From Flavobacteriaceae bacterium (lineage in GTDB: Bacteria > Bacteroidota > Bacteroidia > Flavobacteriales > Flavobacteriaceae), in assembly GCA_027082925.1 (NCBI GenBank), contig JALWTD010000018.1:248001-312000 (forward strand): a stretch of 64,000 bases of DNA. Reading direction: 5' to 3'. The notes beneath the pieces are model-generated. The model was not told the DNA's origin. It worked only from the letters and a program-made list of their open reading frames with translations, and made no database searches. Below are positions 53,446-60,875 of this stretch, piece after piece. The stretch's first letter is position 1, and each line of letters opens with the position of its first letter. A program made the translations under genes and the position numbers.

Positions 53446-54882
53446 TTAAATTCTTTTTCCTATAAGTGTAGCAGAGGTGCAATTTTCTATATATACATTC
53501 ACAAAGTCGCCTATTTGTTCGTTATTTTTTGGAAAAACAACAACGGCATTTTGTGAATTTCTTCCTTTCCAATGTTTGTCAGATTTTTTTGAAGACCCTT
53601 CAATTAACACTTCTACGGTTTTACCAACAAATTGTTCCATTCTATACAATCCGTGTTTTTGTTGAAGTTGAATAATTTCGTTAAGTCTTCTTTTTTTAAC
53701 ATCTAAAGGTACATTGTCGGGCATTTTTTTAGCTGCCGGAGTTCCTGGTCGTTCAGAGTAGGCAAACATAAAACCAAAGTCGTATTTTACATATTCCATT
53801 AAGCTGAGTGTGTCTTTGTGTTCTTCTTCGGTTTCACCACAAAATCCAGCAATCATATCTTGTGATAGCGCACATTCAGGAATTATTTTACGAATATTAT
53901 CTACAAGTTCTAAATATTCTTCTCGGGTATGTTGTCTGTTCATTCGCTTTAAAACAGCGGTACTTCCCGATTGAATAGGTAAGTGAATGTATTTGCAAAT
54001 ATTGGTGTGTTTAGCCATTGTATGCAATACATCTAAACTCATATCTTGCGGATTAGATGTAGAGAATCGGATACGCATTTTAGGAAATGCAGTTGCAACC
54101 ATATCTAATAGTTGAGAAAAATCAATAGCTGTAGATTTTGCAATTTCTGAAGCGTTTTTAAAATCTTTTTTTAAGCCTCCTCCGTACCATAAAAAGCTGT
54201 CTACATTTTGTCCAAGTAAGGTAATTTCTTTGTATCCTTTTTGATGAAGTTGTTTAATTTCTTCTAAAATACTTTTAGGGTCTCTACTTCGCTCTCTTCC
54301 TCTGGTAAATGGTACCACGCAAAAAGTACACATATTATCGCACCCTCTAGTGATAGATACAAAGGCTGATACACCATTGCTGTTTAACCTTACGGGAGAA
54401 ACGTCTCCATACGTTTCCTCTTTAGATAAAATTACGTTTACAGCTTCTCTACCTTCGTTGACTTCTTCTAATAAGTGAGGTAAATCTCTGTAGGCATCTG
54501 GTCCAACTACCAAGTCTACAATTTTTTCTTCTTCTAAAAATTTGGCTTTTAGTCGTTCAGCCATACAACCTAAAACACCCACTTTCATTGTAGGGTTTAT
54601 TTTTTTTACTGCATTGTATTTTTGTAAGCGTTTTCTAACGGTTTGTTCGGCTTTTTCTCTAATAGAACAGGTGTTTACCAATACCAAGTCGGCTTCTTCT
54701 AACAGGTGAGTTGTATTGTATCCTTCTTCAGCAAGAATTGAGGCTACAATTTCACTGTCGTTTAAGTTCATTTGACATCCGTAACTTTCAATATAAAGTT
54801 TTTTGGTATTTCCTTCTTTCTCTTCGGTTAAAAGTGCCTGACCTTGTTTTTTTTCTTCTATAACTTTTTCGCTACCCATCAT
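53446..54882 (-). CDS. miaB: tRNA-2-methylthio-N6-dimethylallyladenosine synthase MiaB
   Basis: Radical SAM methylthiotransferase that thiomethylates i6A37 in tRNA. N-terminal UPF0004 domain with YIESYGCQMNLNDSEIV and VNTCSIREKAEQT (first cluster cysteines), radical SAM motif CDNMCTFCVVPFTRGRERSR and a C-terminal TRAM domain (VEVLIEGSSKKSDKHWKGRNSQN). I place the start at ATG 54882 (478 aa), because the upstream TTG at 54900 lies inside the -7 box TATCTTTG. Confidence 0.95.
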   Translation of the reverse strand: MMGSEKVIEEKKQGQALLTEEKEGNTKKLYIESYGCQMNLNDSEIVASILAEEGYNTTHLLEEADLVLVNTCSIREKAEQTVRKRLQKYNAVKKINPTMKVGVLGCMAERLKAKFLEEEKIVDLVVGPDAYRDLPHLLEEVNEGREAVNVILSKEETYGDVSPVRLNSNGVSAFVSITRGCDNMCTFCVVPFTRGRERSRDPKSILEEIKQLHQKGYKEITLLGQNVDSFLWYGGGLKKDFKNASEIAKSTAIDFSQLLDMVATAFPKMRIRFSTSNPQDMSLDVLHTMAKHTNICKYIHLPIQSGSTAVLKRMNRQHTREEYLELVDNIRKIIPECALSQDMIAGFCGETEEEHKDTLSLMEYVKYDFGFMFAYSERPGTPAAKKMPDNVPLDVKKRRLNEIIQLQQKHGLYRMEQFVGKTVEVLIEGSSKKSDKHWKGRNSQNAVVVFPKNNEQIGDFVNVYIENCTSATLIGKRI

Positions 54883-54897
54883 TTTTCTTTTGTGAGG

Positions 54898-54931
54898 CAA
54901 AGATATAATCTATTTTTTAAAAATATGACAA
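54898..54931 (-). promoter_or_regulatory. Promoter of the miaB-secG operon
   Basis: On the minus strand TATCTTTG (54905-54898) is an exact -7 match. A TTTG upstream (54932-54929) gives 23 nt spacing, the upper limit. The predicted start near 54891 fits the ATG at 54882. Confidence 0.6.
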
Positions 54932-54954
54932 ATTGGCAGAATTTTAACAACGAT

Positions 54955-55566
54955 TTATAAATTTATAATGGCCCACTTAAGTAAACTGTTTTTTTGAGAA
55001 GGTAAATCTAACTTTTTAGCAATATTATATCTGTGGTTTCTAACTGTTTTAACGCTTATGTTTAATGCTTCAGAAATAGAAGAACTGCTAAGTCCTTTAG
55101 CGATTAGTTGTATAATTCTAAATTCGGTATGACTTAATTTTTTTAATAAAAAGGTTGTTTTTGTTTTTTTGGAATTGATAAAATTAAGCGCCAAGTGTAC
55201 AGCAATAGAAAGCTGTTTATTTGAAAAAGGTTTTATAATGTAATTAATAGGAAATGCCAGGTTTGCTTTGGATACTGTTTCAATAGCATTAGAGGCTGTT
55301 ACAAAAATAACTTCAACAGAAGGGCACTTCTTTTTTAGTTGCAATGCAAAATCAATTCCGGTTTTGTTATCTAGTAAGTTAATGTCACATAAAGCAAGGT
55401 GAGGCTCCCAAGAACTAATGGTAATATTTCCTTGTAAATAAGAATTTACAACTTTTATATTGCTAAAACCTTCAGCTTGCAATATTTCAAGAATATCTTG
55501 GGCTATTACAAATTCATCTTCTAAAATGAGAATTTTTAGAGAATCTTTTGTTAAATGTGAATCCAT
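54955..55566 (-). CDS. NarL/LuxR-type response regulator
   Basis: 203-aa two-component regulator. Receiver domain at residues 10-125 with the acidic pocket ILEDE and phospho-acceptor Asp61 (ALCDINLLDNKTG), the conserved Thr/Lys in FVTAS and YIIKPFSNKQL. LuxR-type HTH at about residues 145-200 (LSHTEFRIIQLIAKGLSSSSISEALNISVKTVRNHRYNI). It is 35 nt downstream of the sensor kinase, its likely partner. Confidence 0.93.
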   Translation of the reverse strand: MDSHLTKDSLKILILEDEFVIAQDILEILQAEGFSNIKVVNSYLQGNITISSWEPHLALCDINLLDNKTGIDFALQLKKKCPSVEVIFVTASNAIETVSKANLAFPINYIIKPFSNKQLSIAVHLALNFINSKKTKTTFLLKKLSHTEFRIIQLIAKGLSSSSISEALNISVKTVRNHRYNIAKKLDLPSQKNSLLKWAIINL

Positions 55567-55601
55567 ACCTCAAATGTAATAAGGTGTAAATATAGTATTT
55601 A

Positions 55602-57446
55602 CTAATTGTGCGGAAAAATAAATTGATAAGAAACGCCATTGGTGGTGGTTATATGAACTTCTCCGTTAAGTTGCTGTGTCATTCCTTTTATGAGTTGAAT
55701 ACCTAATGAATGTTTTTCTTTGGTGTATTTTTCGTAATTAAACCCAACGCCATTATCGCTAATTTCTAAAACGTAGGTAGTATTGGTATTGTAAAATTTT
55801 ATTACAATTTCAGGGTTTTTACAATTCTTTTTAAAGGCATATTTAAATGAGTTTGAAATAACCTCGGAAGTAATTATCCCAAGAGGAATAGCCAAGTCAT
55901 TTGATATTAACATTGCATCAATATTGTTTTTTATTTGAATGGGTTTTTTATAAATACCCGATAAATAAGAAATGAGATCGGTTAGGTAATTTTTAGAATT
56001 AATTTCTTTGAAGGAGTCATTTTTATAAAGATGCTCATGAACTAATGACATTGACCGAACTTTATTTTTTCCCGACTCTAAAATACGTTTAGACTCGGCA
56101 GTTTTAACTCTTCGTTCTTGTAAATTAAATAGACTATACACAACTTGTAAGTTATTTTTTACTCTATGATGAACTTCTGATAATAAATCGTTTTTATGTG
56201 TTAAAGCAATAGAGATTTCTTTTGTTTTTTGAATTACTTCAGCATTTAATTTAGCCGTAAATTCTTTTTGTAAAAGCTCTTTTTCATTTTTTAAAAGGTT
56301 GTATCTATACCCTAGAATAAACGAGAAAAGTACTACCTCAACAAAAGAGCCTATATGTCCAATATTAATGGTAAACCAATTTAAAGGAACAACATTTAAC
56401 GTTTTTAAAATGTTTATAATTATACCTATAAGGTATGCGGTCCAAGCGATAGAAAATAATTTTGCAATTTTGTTTCCGGTAATCCAATTTATAACACCTA
56501 CATATAAAAGTATTACAGAGTAAATGAGTACTAAAATAACGGTTATAGGACCTGCAATATCAAAATCAACTATAAATACAGAAGGAAGTAGAAGTACACT
56601 TAAGTATCCAATTATTTTTAAAAGTTTGCCACCTTTTCCGTTGCTTTTTTGAAGCCCTAAAATAAAGAAACAAAATAGGGTAGAAAAGAAGACATTTAGA
56701 TAAATAAATATAAAGAAAGTATAAAACGAGATGTTTGGATGTTCTGGAAATAAAATTAAAGAGGTGTGCCCTTTTAAAATAGATTGTACTATAAGAGCGG
56801 TAGCTGTGCTAAGTACGTAGTACAAAAAACTGATATCTTTTACAATAAAATACAAAAACAAATTGTATAAAATCATAACTAAAATACCTCCGTATAAAAT
56901 TCCCATAAACAGCAATTCTATTTTAGATGAATATTGAAACTTAGTTTCTGTAACCAATGTAAAAGGAAGCTCTAAAGCACTCCGGCTTTTAATTTTTAAA
57001 TAGAGTGTTTTTTTTAGTGTATCGTTAATCGTTAAAGGAATAGCAGATTTATTTAAAAACAACGGACGCTTGCTTTTAGGCTGCATAAATCCAAAATTAG
57101 AAGACACCCATTTGTTTGACCTGAGTTTGTAAACGGTAATAGAATCAATTAAAGGTCTTCCGGCAATAAGAACCCATTTGTTAGGAGCAGTATTAGATTT
57201 TTTTTGCAACTCAATTTTTACCCACAAAACTTGTGATGTAAATCCTTTATTAATAACGTTATTATTTACCTTTTTAAAAGGTTTTTGCATAACCTTTTCT
57301 AAGGTGTTAGACTCACTGAAATGATTGTAATAAGAAACAAAAAATGCTACATCTTTTTCGTTTTTTTCTTGAGCCTGAATAGAAAGTGAAATAAAAAATA
57401 ATACGTAAAAAATACCTTTTACTTTTATGTAGGTGTATAATTTCAT
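55602..57446 (-). CDS. 7TM-DISM sensor histidine kinase (HisKA_2 family)
   Basis: 614-aa kinase from ATG 57446. Signal peptide (YVLFFISLSIQAQ), an extracytoplasmic DISMED2-type carbohydrate-binding-like domain to about residue 180, seven membrane helices (about 190-385), then a HisKA_2 phospho-acceptor motif VHHRVKNNLQVVYSLFNLQ at residue 426 and an ATPase domain (LGIITSEVISNSFKYAF, LEISDNGVGFNYEKY). The TTG 9 nt upstream lies within the -7 box, so the ATG is the true start and the mRNA may be leaderless. It likely senses an external ligand and phosphorylates the adjacent regulator. Confidence 0.9.
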   Translation of the reverse strand: MKLYTYIKVKGIFYVLFFISLSIQAQEKNEKDVAFFVSYYNHFSESNTLEKVMQKPFKKVNNNVINKGFTSQVLWVKIELQKKSNTAPNKWVLIAGRPLIDSITVYKLRSNKWVSSNFGFMQPKSKRPLFLNKSAIPLTINDTLKKTLYLKIKSRSALELPFTLVTETKFQYSSKIELLFMGILYGGILVMILYNLFLYFIVKDISFLYYVLSTATALIVQSILKGHTSLILFPEHPNISFYTFFIFIYLNVFFSTLFCFFILGLQKSNGKGGKLLKIIGYLSVLLLPSVFIVDFDIAGPITVILVLIYSVILLYVGVINWITGNKIAKLFSIAWTAYLIGIIINILKTLNVVPLNWFTINIGHIGSFVEVVLFSFILGYRYNLLKNEKELLQKEFTAKLNAEVIQKTKEISIALTHKNDLLSEVHHRVKNNLQVVYSLFNLQERRVKTAESKRILESGKNKVRSMSLVHEHLYKNDSFKEINSKNYLTDLISYLSGIYKKPIQIKNNIDAMLISNDLAIPLGIITSEVISNSFKYAFKKNCKNPEIVIKFYNTNTTYVLEISDNGVGFNYEKYTKEKHSLGIQLIKGMTQQLNGEVHITTTNGVSYQFIFPHN

Positions 57447-57452
57447 CGGTAG

Positions 57453-57483
57453 CAAATGTATATGTTAATACTGAAAGAAGCAA
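57453..57483 (-). promoter_or_regulatory. Promoter of the sensor kinase operon
   Basis: On the minus strand TTG (57483-57481), 20-nt spacer, TACATTTG (57460-57453): consensus. The predicted start is at or next to the ATG at 57446. Confidence 0.7.
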
Positions 57484-57590
57484 TTTGAAACTACTTTTTG
57501 AGGCGTAAGCCCTATTTTATTATTTGTTGTGCTGCAGTAGCTTTGATATACTATTAACAAACATAAAAAAATCAAAAACAAATTTACTCT

Positions 57591-58079
57591 ATGAAGCACT
57601 TTTACCTTGTCTTTTTTTTATTTGTAGGCGGTTTGCTCTTTGCTCAAAAAGCGCAGCGTTCAACTACAGGTAGTAGCGGACAATCAATACAAATTACAGC
57701 AGTTGACAAAACATTTTATGTAAGTCAAAGTGTGGGGCAGCAAGGAGTTATAGGAACTCTTAAAAACAATGGTTATGTGGTAATTCAAGGGTTTCAGCAA
57801 CCTTTATTTTCTAAAAATAAAAACCAAGTAATTACACCGTTAAACGCATTGGTATATCCTAATCCGGTTGGAGAAATTATTAATATTAAAATCCAAGAAA
57901 ATGTCACTACACCAATTACTGTTGCTGTGTATGATATTTTAGGAAAACTTCTTTTTAAAGAGGCAAAAAAAGAAACAGCAGTCTTTTCTATGGACATGAC
58001 TTTTTTAGCTTCAGGAAATTACCTTTTTAGGTTGTCTGCAAACGGCAAAAATCAAACGTATAAACTACTAAAAAAATAA
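57591..58079 (+). CDS. Secreted protein with T9SS type A sorting domain
   Basis: 162-aa protein with Sec signal peptide (FFLFVGGLLFAQ) and a C-terminal T9SS type A sorting domain starting around LVYPNPVGEIINIKI and ending YLFRLSANGKNQTYKLLKK. The short N-terminal part (residues 20-80, TVGSSGQSIQ-like, ISQSVGQQGVIG, GFQQPL) is a module often seen before the sorting domain in flavobacterial cargo. The protein is therefore mostly sorting domain, small for T9SS cargo. It is first in a three-gene operon and is exported to the surface by the Por/Gld machinery. Confidence 0.88.
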   Translation: MKHFYLVFFLFVGGLLFAQKAQRSTTGSSGQSIQITAVDKTFYVSQSVGQQGVIGTLKNNGYVVIQGFQQPLFSKNKNQVITPLNALVYPNPVGEIINIKIQENVTTPITVAVYDILGKLLFKEAKKETAVFSMDMTFLASGNYLFRLSANGKNQTYKLLKK

Positions 58080-58084
58080 CCACA

Positions 58085-58726
58085 ATGAAATATAGAATAA
58101 TAACACTAATGGTAATCCTATCATTAGGAATACAAGCAAAATCGCAAGAATTGCTTATTGAAACAGGAAAGTCAAACACTTTTTTTGACTATAAAAATTC
58201 ACAGGGAAACACCTTAAATAATTTGCAAGCAACAAATCAAAATTATGTGTCTGTTGGATATAGAACTCGTGCTTTTGTAGATAGGTTACATGTGCTGTTA
58301 GGCGTCAACTACAATACATATGGCGCTATAGGAAGCGATGATGTTTTAGGAAATTTTATGGAATGGGAAGTATCGTATGTAGGTTCATATGTAGGGTTAG
58401 ATTTAAATATTTTCAGCATAAAAAAAATGAAATTTTATCTCAAGTCAACCTTTTCATTAGAGTACATTGTTCAAGGTACACAAACACTTAACAATACCGT
58501 TTACAATTTGGTTAATGCCGATGATTTTGATAAAACAAATTTATTTTTTAGAGGAGGTGTTGTTATAGATTATCCAATCTCTAAAACAACAAACCTTTTT
58601 GTTCAATACATGGGAGGTAAAAGTAAACAGCTAAGAGATGCGGTTACCAATCCAGATCAGGAGAAACTTAAACTGGTGTCTAGAAGTATTGGAATAGGAC
58701 TACAAATTAATTTAAAATCAAACTAA
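58085..58726 (+). CDS. Outer-membrane beta-barrel protein (213 aa)
   Basis: Signal peptide (LMVILSLGIQAKSQ) followed by alternating amphipathic strands (NYVSVGYRTRAF, VGSYVGLDLNIFSI, FYLKSTFSLEYIVQG, NLFVQYMGGKSKQL) and a C-terminal strand SIGIGLQINLKSN. The size and pattern suggest an eight-stranded barrel in the outer membrane. I know no closer family. It lies 5 nt after the T9SS cargo gene and 16 nt before the fibre-like gene, so it may be their anchor or partner (inference). Confidence 0.75.
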   Translation: MKYRIITLMVILSLGIQAKSQELLIETGKSNTFFDYKNSQGNTLNNLQATNQNYVSVGYRTRAFVDRLHVLLGVNYNTYGAIGSDDVLGNFMEWEVSYVGSYVGLDLNIFSIKKMKFYLKSTFSLEYIVQGTQTLNNTVYNLVNADDFDKTNLFFRGGVVIDYPISKTTNLFVQYMGGKSKQLRDAVTNPDQEKLKLVSRSIGIGLQINLKSN

Positions 58727-58742
58727 AAAAACTCAAACTATT

Positions 58743-60641
58743 ATGAAAAAAAATTATACACTACTAGTATTCTTTTTAATAGTATTTGCTTTTGGTACAA
58801 AAGCTCAAACAGATGCTATTAGTTACCAAGCGGTAATTATAAATCCTCAAACTCAAGAACTTCCAGGTATTGATGCTGTCGGAAATATATTGCCAAACAC
58901 GCAGGTTACAATGCGGTTTACAATATTAAATGCAGATGCTTCAACAGCCTATCAAGAAACTCAAGATACAACTACAGATGCTTATGGTATGGTTAACCTA
59001 TTTATAGGTGAAGGAAACGCAACTTCAGCACAACGTTTTAACGAAATTAGTTGGGACGGATCTTCTAAAGAGTTAAAAGTAGAAATTGCTTTTGAAGCCG
59101 GTGGAACATTTGTGCTTTTAGGAAAGCAAAAACTAACATTTGTTCCGTATGCGTACCATAGAGATATTACAGCTTCAGGTGACTTAACAGTCGATGGAAA
59201 CACAAATTTTAGAGGTGATTTTATTGTTGAAGGACAAACAGTACTAAATAATTCGTTAACCGTAGAAGGTGCTGCAAATTTAAATAATACCCTTACTGTT
59301 GAAGGAAATACCACTTTAAATGCCGATTTACAGGTAAATGCAAACGTAACAACAACAGGTGCAACTACTACTGCAGATTTGGTTGTAGGAAATGAAGCAA
59401 CCATAAATAATTTAGGAGTTACAGGCACTACTAACCTTAGCAATTTAACCGTAACGGGTAACGGAAATATAAAAGGAAATCATGTGGCATTGTTTAATAA
59501 CACAGGAGGAGGTTCTGCCGATGGTGTTGCTATTAAAATAGACAAAGGTACAGTAGGTGTTGTAAACAATTACCTTACCTTTTATAAAGGAGATGATATA
59601 GTTGTTGGAAGAATAGAAAGTTACGATTTATTAGGAGGTGATCTTTGGGAGTCTTTTCCTGTTCCTCAATTCTCAAATATATTCAACGTATTAGACCTTA
59701 ACAATGTCCTCACAGGAGGTAGATTACCATCATTATCATTTAATGGTGGTTCACTGCCGGTTGCAAATTTTGGAAGAGGTTCTTTACCTAGTTTAAGTAT
59801 TGATTTTGGAGCGTTAGATTTTAATTTTAGAAGAGGTTCTTTGCCTAGTTTGTCATTTAATCCGGGATCTTTGCCAAATGCTACTTTTGATGTAGGTGCT
59901 TTTCCAACGGTAGATTTTACAAATTTTTTCAATCCTACACCATTAATTGGAGCATCTAACGAGGTAACCGAAATGGTTGCTTGGGGAATGCGAAACGGAA
60001 ATCCGGGTTATTTACCAACAAGTCCGTTTCAAATAGCAATGGTACCTGTTGTTTTAGCCGCAAAACAGATTGCTATGAACCAAGGTGTTATTTACGGTTC
60101 TAAAGGAGCCGATTATGCAGAGTGGTTAGAAAAAGAAAATGTAGAAGACAAATTTGTCTTTGGGGAAGTTGTCGGAGTAAAAGGAGGGAAAATATCAAAA
60201 GTTACAGAAGGAGCCGATCAAGTAATGTCAATTTCGTTGGCACCAATTGTTTTAGGAAATATGCCCGATGAAAATAGAAAAGAAGATTTTGAAAAAGTAG
60301 GTTTTATGGGACAAGTACCGGTGTTAACTGTTGGAGATGTTGAAATAGGCGATTATATTGTTGCTACGGGAAATAATGATGGGTATGCAAAGGCAATTTC
60401 TGCCAACGATATTACTATTGATGATTTAAAAAACATAATTGGAAAAGCTTGGTCTTCTTCAAACGGACAGTTAATTAGCCTTATTAATGTATCAGTAGGG
60501 TTAAAAACAAACGAGTGGGTAACCATTCTAAAAAATCAAGAAAATAGACTAAATCAAATAGAAGCAAAATTAAAAACACTAGAAAAGTTAGAAGCGAAAG
60601 TTGAAAAATTATCAACACTACTAGATGCTAATAATTTGTAA
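58743..60641 (+). CDS. Large secreted fibre-like protein with repeats and Peptidase_G2-like end
   Basis: 632-aa protein. Signal peptide (LIVFAFGTKAQ), a beta-rich N-terminal domain (to about residue 140; ISYQAVIINPQT as in many flavobacterial surface proteins), a region of short repeats LTVEGN/NLNNTLTVEGNTT (about 140-240) that suggests a beta-helix, then at residues 325-396 an unusual GSLPSLSF repeat. The C-terminus has GADYAEW (457-461), a motif of the Peptidase_G2/tail-fibre chaperone group, and ends in a coiled coil (ENRLNQIEAKLKTLEKLEAKVEKL). It resembles a trimeric phage-type fibre. No T9SS domain is visible, so its export route is unclear. Confidence 0.75.
   Translation: MKKNYTLLVFFLIVFAFGTKAQTDAISYQAVIINPQTQELPGIDAVGNILPNTQVTMRFTILNADASTAYQETQDTTTDAYGMVNLFIGEGNATSAQRFNEISWDGSSKELKVEIAFEAGGTFVLLGKQKLTFVPYAYHRDITASGDLTVDGNTNFRGDFIVEGQTVLNNSLTVEGAANLNNTLTVEGNTTLNADLQVNANVTTTGATTTADLVVGNEATINNLGVTGTTNLSNLTVTGNGNIKGNHVALFNNTGGGSADGVAIKIDKGTVGVVNNYLTFYKGDDIVVGRIESYDLLGGDLWESFPVPQFSNIFNVLDLNNVLTGGRLPSLSFNGGSLPVANFGRGSLPSLSIDFGALDFNFRRGSLPSLSFNPGSLPNATFDVGAFPTVDFTNFFNPTPLIGASNEVTEMVAWGMRNGNPGYLPTSPFQIAMVPVVLAAKQIAMNQGVIYGSKGADYAEWLEKENVEDKFVFGEVVGVKGGKISKVTEGADQVMSISLAPIVLGNMPDENRKEDFEKVGFMGQVPVLTVGDVEIGDYIVATGNNDGYAKAISANDITIDDLKNIIGKAWSSSNGQLISLINVSVGLKTNEWVTILKNQENRLNQIEAKLKTLEKLEAKVEKLSTLLDANNL
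59715..59930 (+). repeat. GSLPSLSF repeat region in the fibre-like protein
   Basis: Imperfect tandem units with cores GGRLPSLSF, GGSLPVANF, RGSLPSLSI, RGSLPSLSF, PGSLPNATF and GAFPTVDF. At DNA level a 22-nt stretch starting GAAGAGGTTCTTT recurs at 59773-59794 and 59830-59851 with one mismatch (57-nt period). Confidence 0.85.
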
Positions 60642-60675
60642 AATTAAAAATTACAAAGTGTAAATTTCACCTTTT

Positions 60676-60716
60676 TAAATGGTAGTTGAACATTGTTTTA
60701 CTACCATTTATTTTTT
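60676..60716 (+). terminator. Terminator of the surface operon
   Basis: TAAATGGTAGT/ACTACCATTTA stem (60676-60686/60700-60710) followed by TTTTTT, 35 nt after the stop at 60641. Confidence 0.85.
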
Positions 60717-60780
60717 GCGTGTAAAAATGTAGTTTTTGGCGTTATTTAAAGACAAATAAACAAATTAAAAAAATTCTACC

Positions 60781-60788
60781 TACTTTTG
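60781..60788 (+). promoter_or_regulatory. -7 box of topA
   Basis: TACTTTTG matches TAnnTTTG, 88 nt before the topA ATG. The -33 element is not clear. Confidence 0.5.
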
Positions 60789-60875
60789 CAATCCGAAAAA
60801 TACTCTTTTATAAAAGAAATGAATTCGAAAAAGAGAAGAGAGAAAAGCGGTTATAAAAAATTGTAATTTTTAAGT

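Noticed and set aside
54883-54900. TTG start at 54900 for miaB
   Set aside because: The codon is part of the -7 promoter box, so it cannot be in the transcript; ATG 54882 chosen.
58982-59443. 153-aa minus-strand reading frame opposite the fibre-like gene
   Set aside because: It is the shadow of regular repeat coding and has no start or terminator signals.
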